Shown here piece by piece: positions 25,200 through 33,519 of a stretch of 64,000 nucleotides of DNA. The position numbers and the translations under genes are program-made. Origin of the DNA: Flavobacterium hydrophilum (lineage in GTDB: Bacteria; Bacteroidota; Bacteroidia; Flavobacteriales; Flavobacteriaceae); contig NZ_QJHL01000001.1 of assembly GCF_003202405.1 (NCBI RefSeq), forward strand, positions 682,001 through 746,000, read 5' to 3'. The notes beneath the pieces were generated by a model, which was not told the origin of the DNA, ran no database searches, and worked only from the letters and a program-made list of their open reading frames with translations. The stretch's first letter is position 1. Each line of letters begins with the position of its first letter.

Positions 25200-26282
25200 A
25201 TGAATGCATCTTCCCGTTATAACCGACAAATAATTCTTCCTGAAATTGGAGAAACAGGCCAGTACAAATTATTAAAATCCAAAGTTTTAATTATTGGTGC
25301 AGGAGGCCTGGGTGCTGTGATATTGCCTTACCTGGCAGCTGCCGGAGTTGGTGAAATCGGAATTGTGGATGATGATGTTGTGGAACTTTCAAATTTGCAG
25401 CGTCAGGTAATTTACAAAAGTTCATCTGTCGGGAAATATAAAGTTGAGGAAGCTAAAGCCATGATAGCAGCATTAAATCCCGATGTTAAAGTAAACGCTA
25501 TTGCTAAAAAACTTTCTGGTAAAAATGCCATTAGTTTATTCGAAAAATATGATATTGTTGTGGATGCAACAGATAATCTTCAAATAAAATACCTGATAAA
25601 TGATGCCTGCCTGATTACGGATAAACCAATGGTTTACGGATCAATTTTCAGGTTTCAGGGACAGGTTTCGGTTTTTAATTATCAAAATGGACCGACTTAC
25701 AGATGCTTATATCCTGATGAAAACAGTTCGTCTGTAAATTGTACGGATGCGGGAGTTATCGGAATCTCGGTTGGAATCATTGGAATGCTGCAGGCCAATG
25801 AAGTCATAAAAATGATTCTGGAAACAGGAGAAATTTTAAGTGGAAAAATATTGGTTTATAATGTTCTGAATAACGAACAGCAGAAATATGATTTTGAAAA
25901 AAGTGATTCTTTTGTAATTGACAGAAGCACTTTTGAAGAAAAATATTCTCAAAAAGAAAACCGTGTCGAAGAGATTTCAGCTGAAGCAGTTTTAGATCAA
26001 ATAGATAATGAAGCAGTCTTGTTTTTAGATGTTCGTAATGAAGATGAGCTTCCAAAAATAACATTCAGGAACAGTCTTCAGATTCCGTTAATAAATCTGG
26101 AAAATGAAATTGAAAAACTAGATTCAAATCAAACGATTTATGTTTTCTGCCAATCCGCCATCAGAAGTAAAATAGCTGTTGAATTGCTTCAGAAAATGAA
26201 TTTTAAAAATCTAAAAAGTGTTGAAGGCGGTGCTTTGGCATTGAAACCATTATTAGAAGAAAAAGTTATAGTTAGAGATTGA
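25200..26282 (+). CDS. moeB: MoeB-like MoaD-adenylylating enzyme fused to a rhodanese domain
   Basis: The start was placed at 25200 (MNASSRYNRQ, 360 aa), since the earlier ATG at 25155 lies within moaD. The E1-like domain has the ATP loop GAGGLGAVILPYLAAAGVG, DDDVVELSNLQRQ and a late Cys in SVNCTDAGVIG. The usual zinc CxxC pairs appear degenerate: one reads TYRC and the second is not seen. The C-terminal rhodanese (about residues 265-360) has an intact CQSAIRS loop, so this protein should both adenylate MoaD and deliver sulfur, like MOCS3-type fusions. This contrasts with the Cys-less rhodanese at 4382-5098. Confidence 0.92.
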   Translation: MNASSRYNRQIILPEIGETGQYKLLKSKVLIIGAGGLGAVILPYLAAAGVGEIGIVDDDVVELSNLQRQVIYKSSSVGKYKVEEAKAMIAALNPDVKVNAIAKKLSGKNAISLFEKYDIVVDATDNLQIKYLINDACLITDKPMVYGSIFRFQGQVSVFNYQNGPTYRCLYPDENSSSVNCTDAGVIGISVGIIGMLQANEVIKMILETGEILSGKILVYNVLNNEQQKYDFEKSDSFVIDRSTFEEKYSQKENRVEEISAEAVLDQIDNEAVLFLDVRNEDELPKITFRNSLQIPLINLENEIEKLDSNQTIYVFCQSAIRSKIAVELLQKMNFKNLKSVEGGALALKPLLEEKVIVRD

Positions 26283-26289
26283 TTCTTTT

Positions 26290-26388
26290 ATCTCTCGCAG
26301 ATTTTACAGATTAAGCAGATTCAACTTGGATAAATTTGAAAGAGCACGAATAAAATCTCCTAAATCTGCAAAATCTGCGAGAGAGATG
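26290..26388. repeat. Palindromic repeat family A, copy 1 (CTCTCGCAGATTTT)
   Basis: Terminal arms TCTCTCGCAGATTTT (26291-26305) and AAAATCTGCGAGAGA (26370-26384) enclose partly complementary sequence. Related copies lie at 32505-32624 and 36574-36638. This copy fills the moeB-moaE gap inside the operon. Confidence 0.85.
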
Positions 26389-26405
26389 ATAAAAAAACAA
26401 AGAAA

Positions 26406-26837
26406 ATGAGTAAAAATGTATTTGTAGAAGGACCAATTTCTCCTGAATTTATTGCGGAGTCGATTGCCAAACATCAATCCAAACATACGATTGGGGCACA
26501 TAATATTTTTCTGGGACAGGTTCGTGCCGATGTGATTCATGATAATACGGTTGTGGCCATTGATTATTCGGCTTATACCGATATGGCAAACGAAGCCTTG
26601 CATACAATTCGTGAAAAAGCTTTTGCTAAATTCGACTTGACCTGTATGCATATTTATCACAGTTTAGGAGTTGTAAAAGCTGGTGAAATATGCTTGTTTG
26701 TATTTGTATCGGCAACACGCAGAAAGCAAGTTTACGCGGCCACAGAAGCCATCGTCAACTGGATTAAAACCGATGTACCAATTTTTGGCAAAGAAATATT
26801 TGAAAACGATACTTTCACATGGAAACAGAATACCTAA
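26406..26837 (+). CDS. moaE: Molybdopterin synthase large subunit MoaE
   Basis: This 143-aa protein has MoaE motifs GAHNIFLGQVR, YSAYTDMANEAL and HSLGVVKAGEICLFVFVSATRR, and a catalytic Lys region KTDVPIFGKEIFE. It forms the heterotetrameric synthase with MoaD and converts cyclic pyranopterin monophosphate to molybdopterin. It follows repeat A and precedes the moaC fusion by 12 bp. Confidence 0.95.
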   Translation: MSKNVFVEGPISPEFIAESIAKHQSKHTIGAHNIFLGQVRADVIHDNTVVAIDYSAYTDMANEALHTIREKAFAKFDLTCMHIYHSLGVVKAGEICLFVFVSATRRKQVYAATEAIVNWIKTDVPIFGKEIFENDTFTWKQNT

Positions 26838-26849
26838 CAAAAATTATCA

Positions 26850-27764
26850 ATGGTAGATATTACGCATAAAATAAGCACATTAAGAGTCGCAACAGCTACA
26901 GCAATTGTCAAAGTCAGCAAACAGGAAACAATTGATGCAGTTGTTAACAATCTGGTTCCAAAAGGGAATGTACTCGAAATGGCAAAAACGGCCGGATTAT
27001 TTGCGGTAAAAAACACACATTTATCGATTCCGGATTGCCATCCGCTGCCAATTGAATTTACTTCGGTTGAATATAACATTGAAGGTTTAGATATTCAGAT
27101 TATCTTTAAAGTAAAAACCGTTTATAAAACAGGAGTAGAGGTAGAGGCGATGCACGGAGCTTCAATTGTGGCGCTTACGATGTACGATATGCTGAAACCA
27201 ATTGATAAAGAAATCGAAATCTCAACCATCAAATTAATCAACAAAGAAGGCGGAAAATCGTCTTTCAAAAATAAATTTCCGTACACTATAAAAGCAGCAG
27301 TTTTTGTTTGTTCCGACTCTATTTTTGCAGGTGATAAAGAAGACCGATCCGGAAAAATCATTGTAGAAAAGTTAGAATCTTACGGAGTTGAAACGTCTCA
27401 TTACGAAGTTATTCCGGATGAGTTAGAAATTATTCAGGAAAAAACGAAGGCTTTCGCCAAAGAGAATCATCTGGTTATTTTTACCGGAGGAACAGGATTG
27501 TCTCCAAGGGATGTAACACCCGAAGCTTTATCGCCATTATTGGAAAGCAGAATTCCGGGAATCGAAGAAGCCATTCGCGATTACGGGCAGCAACGTATGC
27601 CATATGCGATGTTATCCAGAACAGTTGCAGGAACATTAGGAAAAAGTCTGGTTTTGGCCTTGCCGGGATCAACAAATGGAGCAAGAGAATCTATGGATGC
27701 TGTTTTTCCGCATGTGATGCACGTTTTTCATATTTTAAAAGGAAAAAATCATGATACCCTCTAA
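26850..27764 (+). CDS. moaC: Bifunctional MoaC-MogA/MoaB fusion
   Basis: The 304-aa product joins MoaC (about residues 1-145: MVDITHKISTLRVA, KGNVLEMAKTAGLFAVKNT, PDCHPLPIEF) to a MogA/MoaB domain (about 148-304: CSDSIFAGDKEDRSG, FTGGTGLSPRDVTPEA, ALPGSTNGARESMDAV). MoaC makes cyclic pyranopterin monophosphate from the MoaA product; MogA adenylylates molybdopterin for MoeA. The fusion thus joins the first stage and a late step of the pathway. The gene overlaps moaA by 14 nt, suggesting translational coupling. Confidence 0.93.
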   Translation: MVDITHKISTLRVATATAIVKVSKQETIDAVVNNLVPKGNVLEMAKTAGLFAVKNTHLSIPDCHPLPIEFTSVEYNIEGLDIQIIFKVKTVYKTGVEVEAMHGASIVALTMYDMLKPIDKEIEISTIKLINKEGGKSSFKNKFPYTIKAAVFVCSDSIFAGDKEDRSGKIIVEKLESYGVETSHYEVIPDELEIIQEKTKAFAKENHLVIFTGGTGLSPRDVTPEALSPLLESRIPGIEEAIRDYGQQRMPYAMLSRTVAGTLGKSLVLALPGSTNGARESMDAVFPHVMHVFHILKGKNHDTL

Positions 27765-28758
27765 AACCATTTTAACGGATGATTTTGGGCGAAAACACAA
27801 TTATTTGCGTATTTCGTTGCTGGAGAAATGCAATTTGCGTTGTACGTATTGCATGCCTGCTGACGGGATTGCGCTGTCTCCAAAAGCAAGCTTAATGACT
27901 TCCGAAGAGATTTTTGCAATTGCCCAGACTTTCGTAGAAAATGGTGTGGATAAAATCAGACTGACGGGGGGAGAACCTTTGTTGAGAAAGGATTTTGCTG
28001 AGATTGTTTCGAAATTATCAACTTTAGAAGTTTCACTTTCAATCACGACCAACGGTATTTTAATCGACCGTCATATTGACGTTTTGAAACAGGCCGAAAT
28101 CAAAAAAATCAACCTGAGTTTAGATACGCTGATTGCATCAAAATTTCATTCGATAACACTTCGAAATCAGTTTGAGAAAGTGATTGATAATCTGCATTTA
28201 TTGCTGAATCATGATTTTCAGGTAAAAGTAAATGTGGTTTTGATGAAAGGTTTTAATGATAATGAAATTATTGATTTCGTCAATTTAACCGAGTCACTGC
28301 CAATTGCTGTCCGTTTTATTGAGTTTATGCCTTTCGCGGGAAATGAGTGGGACAGGAGCAAAATGGTTTCGCAAAAGGAAATTTTATCACAAGTAGAGGA
28401 AAATTTTTCTCTGGATGAAATTCAAAAACTGGAAGACGAGAAAAACTTCACGGCCAGAACCTACAAAATCAAAGGTTTTCAGGGCGATTTCGGAATCATA
28501 AGCTCAATTACAAATCCGTTTTGTGATGGCTGCAACAGAATCCGCCTGACGGCAAACGGAAAAATCAAAAATTGCCTTTTCTCTAATTCCGAAACCGATT
28601 TACTGACTGCTTTTAGAAATGGCGAATCGATTACCGAATTGATTTCGGCTTCTGTCAAAAGCAAGAAAAAAGTCAGATCAGGTATGGTTACAATTTCTGA
28701 AATGGATGATCCAAATCTGCATTTCGATAATCGGAGTATGATTGCGATTGGGGGGTAA
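27751..28758 (+). CDS. moaA: GTP 3',8-cyclase MoaA (radical SAM)
   Basis: This 335-aa protein has the radical-SAM cluster motif CNLRCTYC (Cys27, 31 and 34) and the second-cluster region PFCDGCNRIRLTANGKIKNC. It ends in Gly-Gly (MIAIGG), as MoaA proteins do, where the tail activates catalysis. It catalyses the first committed step of Moco synthesis from GTP. It is the last gene of the operon; a perfect 30-bp inverted repeat starts 36 bp after its stop. Confidence 0.96.
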   Translation: MIPSKTILTDDFGRKHNYLRISLLEKCNLRCTYCMPADGIALSPKASLMTSEEIFAIAQTFVENGVDKIRLTGGEPLLRKDFAEIVSKLSTLEVSLSITTNGILIDRHIDVLKQAEIKKINLSLDTLIASKFHSITLRNQFEKVIDNLHLLLNHDFQVKVNVVLMKGFNDNEIIDFVNLTESLPIAVRFIEFMPFAGNEWDRSKMVSQKEILSQVEENFSLDEIQKLEDEKNFTARTYKIKGFQGDFGIISSITNPFCDGCNRIRLTANGKIKNCLFSNSETDLLTAFRNGESITELISASVKSKKKVRSGMVTISEMDDPNLHFDNRSMIAIGG

Positions 28759-28793
28759 ATCAATATTTTTGTTAACCCATTATAAGGAATTTT

Positions 28794-28895
28794 GTCATTT
28801 CGACCGGAGGGAGAAATCACACTCGGGATTCAACAAAGATTGGAACCACACTTTATGGAGTTTCTAGTGTGATTTCTCCCTCCGGTCGAAATGAC
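28794..28895. repeat. Palindromic repeat family B, copy 1: perfect 30-bp inverted repeat
   Basis: The arms 28794-28823 (starting GTCATTTCGACCGGAGG) and 28866-28895 are exact reverse complements over 30 bp, with a 42-nt loop. It lies between the convergent ends of moaA and the H1-like gene, where it could block read-through from both sides. Related, more degenerate copies lie at 31405-31519, 51007-51165 and 56632-56731. Confidence 0.92.
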
Positions 28896-28950
28896 AAGCA
28901 TGACAATAAAAAAAAGGTTCAACTTTACTCAAGTCAAACCTTTCTTCATA

Positions 28951-29550
28951 TTATTTTTTCTTTTTAGCTTTTGCCTTCTTTTTAGACTTCGCTTTCTTTT
29001 TTGCTATTTTTTTAGCTTTCGCTTTTTCCTTAGCTTTTTTGGCTTTTTCCTTTTTCTTGGCAGCCGCTTTTAGTTTTGCTTTTTTAGCTTTTTCTTTCTT
29101 TTTGTCTTTTTTAGCGTCCTCTTTTTTCTTTGCTAATTTCTTTTTTGCTTTGTCTTTTTCTTTGTCTTTCACTTTTTTCTTCTTTTTATCTGATTTATCT
29201 TTTGAAGGTTCTGCGGCAGCAGTTTCATTGGTAGTTTGTTCTGTTGATTCAGCAACAGCAGTTTCTGCAACCGTTTCTTCTGGTTTTACAGTAGGTGATA
29301 CTATATTTTTTGCAGGAGTTTTTTTTATTGCTGCTGGTTTAGCAGGTGCTGTAGGTTTTACAGGAGTTTTTACTGCTGCCGGTTTTGCTGTACCCGCTAC
29401 AGCAGGTTTAGCAGGAGTTGCTTTAGTCGGAGCTCTGCGGACAGGTTTTTTTATTTCCGGTGTATTTTCGTTTTCTGTTGCAAGCTGAATATTTTCTGTT
29501 TTTGGAGAATCAATTTTCTCAGGATTTGTTTCTTCGGTCTTGTTTTCCAT
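28951..29550 (-). CDS. Lysine/alanine-rich histone H1-like protein
   Basis: The 199-aa product has a Glu/Thr-rich start, a Pro/Ala/Lys-rich middle with repeated KPA and KTP units (about residues 33-85), an acidic Thr/Glu stretch (90-118), and a C-terminal half that is almost all Lys and Ala (for example KAKKIAKKKAKSKKKAKAKK). This composition resembles the C-terminal tail of eukaryotic H1 and bacterial H1-like proteins, which bind and compact DNA. No folded domain or signal peptide is visible. A DNA or RNA binding role is inferred from charge only. It is transcribed alone, convergent to moaA. Confidence 0.8.
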   Translation of the reverse strand: MENKTEETNPEKIDSPKTENIQLATENENTPEIKKPVRRAPTKATPAKPAVAGTAKPAAVKTPVKPTAPAKPAAIKKTPAKNIVSPTVKPEETVAETAVAESTEQTTNETAAAEPSKDKSDKKKKKVKDKEKDKAKKKLAKKKEDAKKDKKKEKAKKAKLKAAAKKKEKAKKAKEKAKAKKIAKKKAKSKKKAKAKKKK

Positions 29551-29912
29551 AGTTATAAATGCATTTATGTGAGAATTATCTTTTAAATGTAACTAAATTG
29601 TTAATTTACAGTTAAGTAAAGATAATTATAAAACAAGCTTTCCAATGTTAAGTTTTTAGTGAAAAAAAAGTGATAAGGCGTTGAAAAAGAATCGCTTGAG
29701 TTTTTACCTAAAAATAAAAAGCAAAATTTCTTAACAATTCTACATGAAAAATGAGGTAAATTACTTTATAAAGAATACTTCTGAGATTTTCTGAATACCT
29801 TAAAAGTAATGATTGCCGTAGCCCAGATGGGAACGGCATCCTTTTATGGCAGGGTTTGCCATAAAAGATATAGTGTACAGCTGGAATAAGCTCCTGATAT
29901 TTATACCGAAAA
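29551..29912. other. Intergenic region (362 bp) between H1-like and DUF2130 genes
   Basis: The part next to the H1-like start is AT-rich and presumably holds its promoter, though no clear consensus was found. The DUF2130-proximal part contains repeat family C copy 1 (29816-29900). No gene was recognised. Confidence 0.65.
29816..29900. repeat. Structured intergenic element family C, copy 1 (CGGCATCCTTTT)
   Basis: The order is AACGGCATCCTTTT, a hairpin CTTTTATGGCA/TGCCATAAAAG (29841-29867), then AAAAGATATAG. A second element with GCGGCATCCTTTT, a different hairpin of the same type and AAAAGATACAGC lies at 34441-34530. The conserved flanks and changing stem suggest selection for structure. Confidence 0.6.
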
Positions 29913-31190
29913 CTATTCTAATTCTTTAGGACCTTCATTGTCATCTTCGATAAAATCGAGTTCTAAAGCTCTCACGGTCTGAACCGCATTTCCTGCAATA
30001 CCGCGAATTGACCCGTACATTCCTAAGGTATTATGCACTACTTTTTCGATTTGTTTTTCGCGCTGTTTCCAGATTCTTTGCATGGCTCTTTTTTCAGCAT
30101 CCAGATCGCCCTGCATTTGGGTGAAGCCTTCGACAATTCCTTCAATCTGTAAACGAAATTCATTGCTGGTTAAAAAATCATACAACATAGACATTTTATC
30201 GCCTTTGTTTTCCTGCGCCTGAACTGCCTGGCTAACCTGAATCAAAGATTGACGAAGCACGGCACTTAAACCTTTAAATTCTTCGTAGGTACAAATCCAG
30301 ATGCCGTCTCGCATGCCCATTCTTTCCATTCCGGCAGGCATTACTTCTGTAACCAAAACGCCGATGTTGGCTCTTTTTGTTCGGATATCATTTTTGAATT
30401 TCTCAATCCATGCCGGCTGAAACGATTTGGTTCGTTTGCTTTCGTAGTAAATCGATCCGCAATTTTGCAGTTCCCGGGTATTTACAATTTGAAGACAATC
30501 GGCTCCGTTTGCGCCTTTTTTAACTTCATCGATGCTATCTAAAGGAAAATTATTAGCAAGCCATTCCTCAATTGCTAATTCCATTACTTCGCCCTGTAAT
30601 TGCATAGAGCCTTGTTCCTGTTTGCGTTTCATTTCTTCAATCAGCTTTTTTTGGTCGTCTGATTGTTTTTGGTATTCTTTTATTTTTAGTTCATTTTTTT
30701 CTTCTTCCTGCTTACGGATTTTATCTCTTTCCAGGACCAAAGTGGCGTTAAGCTGTTTTTGAGCTTCGGCTTCGATTGCGTCCTTCATTTCCAGTTTTTC
30801 ACGCTGTAATTTGGCAATTTCGCCCTGCATTTTATTCAGTTCACGAATTTTATCCGACTTTTCAGAAAGTTCTTTTTCCATTAATAATAAACGGTCTTTG
30901 TTTTCTTCTTCCAGTTTGGTTTTTAGCTTTTCACCAATTTCTTTTTCAGCAGCCTTTTTTTCACGTTCCAATCGTTCAGCAAATAATTCGTTTTCCTGCT
31001 TTTTCTTGGCTTCAAATTCGGCCTTGGCTTTTTCGAATTGTTCGTTTTTTAGCTCTAATTCACGGTTTTGAATAGTAGCTTTTTGCTGAAATTCTTTACG
31101 GATGCTATCTTCTAACTGATGTTTTAAAACATCATTTACATCGATAGGTGTTCCGCAGTTTGGGCACTGAATTGAAGATTGTTCAGCCAT
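29913..31190 (-). CDS. DUF2130 protein with zinc-ribbon start, coiled coil and nuclease-like C-terminal domain
   Basis: The 425-aa product starts with a possible zinc-binding CPNC (residues 9-12), then a long charged coiled coil (about 30-205), then the DUF2130 core from LQGEVMELAIEEWLANNF onward. In the core, an acidic residue in NGADCL followed by GSIYYESKRTKSF gives an E-x-K arrangement, as in PD-(D/E)XK nuclease folds; this assignment is inference. Later segments (NIGVLVTEVMPAGMERMG, GIWICTYEEFKGL) also look like that fold. The cellular role is unknown. The gene stands alone on the minus strand. Confidence 0.85.
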   Translation of the reverse strand: MAEQSSIQCPNCGTPIDVNDVLKHQLEDSIRKEFQQKATIQNRELELKNEQFEKAKAEFEAKKKQENELFAERLEREKKAAEKEIGEKLKTKLEEENKDRLLLMEKELSEKSDKIRELNKMQGEIAKLQREKLEMKDAIEAEAQKQLNATLVLERDKIRKQEEEKNELKIKEYQKQSDDQKKLIEEMKRKQEQGSMQLQGEVMELAIEEWLANNFPLDSIDEVKKGANGADCLQIVNTRELQNCGSIYYESKRTKSFQPAWIEKFKNDIRTKRANIGVLVTEVMPAGMERMGMRDGIWICTYEEFKGLSAVLRQSLIQVSQAVQAQENKGDKMSMLYDFLTSNEFRLQIEGIVEGFTQMQGDLDAEKRAMQRIWKQREKQIEKVVHNTLGMYGSIRGIAGNAVQTVRALELDFIEDDNEGPKELE

Positions 31191-31541
31191 TTTGTATTTG
31201 ATTTTATTGAGTAGAATTATAATTTGCTAAGGTATTTAAAAGTTCTCTTTTTATGATGCGGATTACTGTACTAAATTGTAACGAATTTTTTGTATGGATA
31301 TGAATTTTTATGCACAGATTAAGATGGGTTTATGGATTTTGTTTCGAAGGAATCTCGCAAAGTCGCGAAGGCGTAAAGTTTTATTAATTAATAGCTCTGT
31401 TTGTTCATTTCGAGCGAAGAGAGAAATCACACTAGAAGCTCGACAACAGTACGTTGCTCTCCCTCAGTGATTTGCTTTCGCCTGTTCGCTATCGCTCCGG
31501 TCTCCTTCGTCGAAATGACAAAAAATGAGAAAGACTTTGAA
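31191..31541. other. Intergenic region (351 bp) containing repeat B copy 2
   Basis: It separates the DUF2130 start from the end of the LysR-type gene. Apart from repeat family B copy 2 (31405-31519) and AT-rich sequence upstream of DUF2130, nothing was recognised. Confidence 0.65.
31405..31519. repeat. Palindromic repeat family B, copy 2 (degenerate)
   Basis: Ends TCATTTCGAGCGAAGAGAGAAA and its partner near CGTCGAAATGAC are related to the 28794-28895 palindrome, but the interior has diverged and the arms are imperfect. It lies downstream of the LysR-type gene. Confidence 0.75.
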
Positions 31542-32420
31542 CTATCTTTTATTCAACAAAAAAGCAACAGCTAATTGCGTGATTTCAGAATGATCTTCTT
31601 TCGAAGTAATTAATGAAACATCCGTAAATAAATTAACTTTTTTGAGTTCAACAAAGCCCAGGTCTGAATCTTGATTATTTTTAGCAATGTTAGAAGGTAC
31701 AATTGAAATTCCTAAACCGTTTTTTACTAATTGTACTATCGAATTAATATTGTTAGACTCGTGAACGACTTTTGGCGTAAAGCCATAAAAAGCGCACAAT
31801 TCTAATAAAACTTCGTGATAGTGAGGTGCATAATCTTTATTGAAGAAAACAAAAGTTTCATTTTCAAGGTTTGGAATATCTTTTTCTGAACCAATGTTGA
31901 TGAAATTTTTATTGAAAACAACCGAAAATCCGTCCTTAAACCATAACTGTGATTTTATTTTGGGAGATTTTACAGGTGAACGGATAATGCCTAAATCAAT
32001 TTTTCCTTTCTCTAAAGCTTCAATTTGCTTGGTTGTGGAGATTTCGAATAATTTGAAATTCACATAGGGAAACTGCTCTTTTAAATGTTGAATCAATTCT
32101 GAAATCACAGAGGAATAAATGGAACTGATGTAAGCGATTCTGAATTCTCCCGAAACATTCTCTGCAATCTTTTTTGTTTTTACCGAAATGCGTTCCAAAT
32201 GCTGAAACAGGTCTTTGACTTCTTTTTCAAAATATTTGCCCGCTTCGGTAAGTTCTACTTTTTTATTATTTCTAATGAAAAGCTTTGCCTGAAGTTCATC
32301 CTCCAGTTCCATAATCTGACGGCTCAACGGAGGCTGAGATATGTATAGTTTTTCTGCTGCTTTGGTAAAGTTCAGTTCTTCGGCAACAGCCAGGAAATAT
32401 TTTAAGTGACGCAATTCCAT
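31542..32420 (-). CDS. LysR-family transcriptional regulator
   Basis: The 292-aa protein has the N-terminal winged HTH of LysR regulators (MELRHLKYFLAVAEELNFTK, SQPPLSRQIMELEDEL) and a periplasmic-binding-protein-like effector domain from about residue 90 (GEFRIAYISSIYSSVISELI, DLGIIRSP). It is transcribed away from the methyltransferase at 32641, the usual layout for a LysR regulator and its target, with a 220-bp shared region that contains repeat A copy 2. The effector is unknown. Confidence 0.93.
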   Translation of the reverse strand: MELRHLKYFLAVAEELNFTKAAEKLYISQPPLSRQIMELEDELQAKLFIRNNKKVELTEAGKYFEKEVKDLFQHLERISVKTKKIAENVSGEFRIAYISSIYSSVISELIQHLKEQFPYVNFKLFEISTTKQIEALEKGKIDLGIIRSPVKSPKIKSQLWFKDGFSVVFNKNFINIGSEKDIPNLENETFVFFNKDYAPHYHEVLLELCAFYGFTPKVVHESNNINSIVQLVKNGLGISIVPSNIAKNNQDSDLGFVELKKVNLFTDVSLITSKEDHSEITQLAVAFLLNKR

Positions 32421-32504
32421 GATACTTTTAAAGTATTGTTAGTTGATAAAAATAGTATTTTTAAAGTATATGACAATGAAGTAGTTTTGAAAAAGCAAAA
32501 TATT

Positions 32505-32624
32505 TCTCTCGCAGATTGTGCAGATATAGCAGATTATTAATTTTAGATAAATCATCTTAATCATAATAATATCCCAATCAATAATAGCAAAAGATTCGCT
32601 CAATCTGCCAAGACCTGCGAGAGA
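32505..32624. repeat. Palindromic repeat family A, copy 2
   Basis: TCTCTCGCAGATTGTGCAGAT at the left and ATCTGCCAAGACCTGCGAGAGA at the right form imperfect terminal arms. It ends 16 bp before the methyltransferase ATG, so it would sit in that gene's leader. Confidence 0.8.
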
Positions 32625-32640
32625 TTAAAAAACAAAAACT

Positions 32641-33348
32641 ATGAAAAAATCAACTATTGAAGAAATCAAAGAACGATTTGACAATGATGTCGAGCGATTT
32701 TCAAATTTAGATACAGGACAAGTGGCAACAATCGACGCCACAATTTCATTAGAATTAATTACGGAAGCAGCAAAGAGAATTGTTCCGAATGCTGCAACTG
32801 TTTTGGATATTGGCTCTGGTGCAGGGAATTATACTTTGAAAATGTTGTCGAAATTGCCTAATTTAAATTGCATTTTGGTTGATTTGAGTTTGCCAATGTT
32901 GAATAAAGCTTTTGAAAGAGTTTCGGCTGAAACAAATGGTGGAGTAGAAGTAAGACAAGGTGATATTCGGGAAGTCAATTTACCTGAAAACCATTTTGAT
33001 ATTATTTTAGCAGGAGCGGTTTTACATCACTTGAGAGATGATCAGGATTGGGAAACTACTTTTACAAAATTGTTTAAATTATTGAAACCAGGAGGCTGTT
33101 TGATGATTTCAGATTTAATTACACAGGATACAGAAATATTAAATGAATACACATGGAAAATCTACGGGGATTATTTAGAAGGAATTGGCGGGGCGGAATA
33201 CCGACAAAAAGTGTTGGATTATATTGAAATTGAAGATTCTCCGAGATCTATGAATTATCAATTGGATTTGATGAAAAAAGTGGGTTTCAATAAAGTAGAA
33301 ATTTTACATAAGAATATGTGTTTCGGGGCTTTTGGAGGGATAAAGTGA
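32641..33348 (+). CDS. Class I SAM-dependent methyltransferase
   Basis: The 235-aa protein has the Rossmann motif I VLDIGSGAGNYTLKML (about residues 60-75), motif II LVDLSLPML and the post-motif segment IILAGAVLHHLRDDQDW. The substrate is not apparent; the closest general type is small-molecule methyltransferases of the UbiE/Methyltransf_25 kind. It is divergent from the LysR regulator, which may control it. Confidence 0.88.
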   Translation: MKKSTIEEIKERFDNDVERFSNLDTGQVATIDATISLELITEAAKRIVPNAATVLDIGSGAGNYTLKMLSKLPNLNCILVDLSLPMLNKAFERVSAETNGGVEVRQGDIREVNLPENHFDIILAGAVLHHLRDDQDWETTFTKLFKLLKPGGCLMISDLITQDTEILNEYTWKIYGDYLEGIGGAEYRQKVLDYIEIEDSPRSMNYQLDLMKKVGFNKVEILHKNMCFGAFGGIK

Positions 33349-33407
33349 TTTTTTTAGCCACAAATTTCACAAATTTTCACAATTTTTTTGTTAGCGAATT
33401 TGAATTG

Positions 33408-33427
33408 CCGTTGGTTTTAACCAACGG
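33408..33427. repeat. Short palindrome CCGTTGGTT/AACCAACGG
   Basis: Nine-base arms CCGTTGGTT and AACCAACGG are separated by TT. It lies next to the longer hairpin at 33443-33486 between two convergent genes. Confidence 0.7.
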
Positions 33428-33442
33428 ATTAGTTTGAATTTT

Positions 33443-33486
33443 AAAAGGCTTTAGCCAAATCTAATGTGATTTGGCTAAAGCCTTTT
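33443..33486. terminator. Bidirectional terminator-like hairpin
   Basis: Nineteen-base arms AAAAGGCTTTAGCCAAATC and GATTTGGCTAAAGCCTTTT flank a 6-nt loop. The A-rich and T-rich ends give a short U tract on either strand. It lies between the convergent methyltransferase and ABM-monooxygenase genes. Confidence 0.7.
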
Positions 33487-33519
33487 CTTACATTTCTTTG
33501 TTCGGCAATTCATTAAAGA

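Noticed and set aside
28794..28895. Insertion sequence or CRISPR-like origin for the long inverted repeats
   Set aside because: No transposase frame lies between the arms and there is no regular repeat-spacer order; they are short palindromic elements.
29039..29488. Plus-strand 149-codon open frame rich in Phe, Leu and Ser
   Set aside because: It is the antisense shadow of the Lys/Ala-rich H1-like gene; the composition follows from AAA/AAG and GCN codons read backwards.
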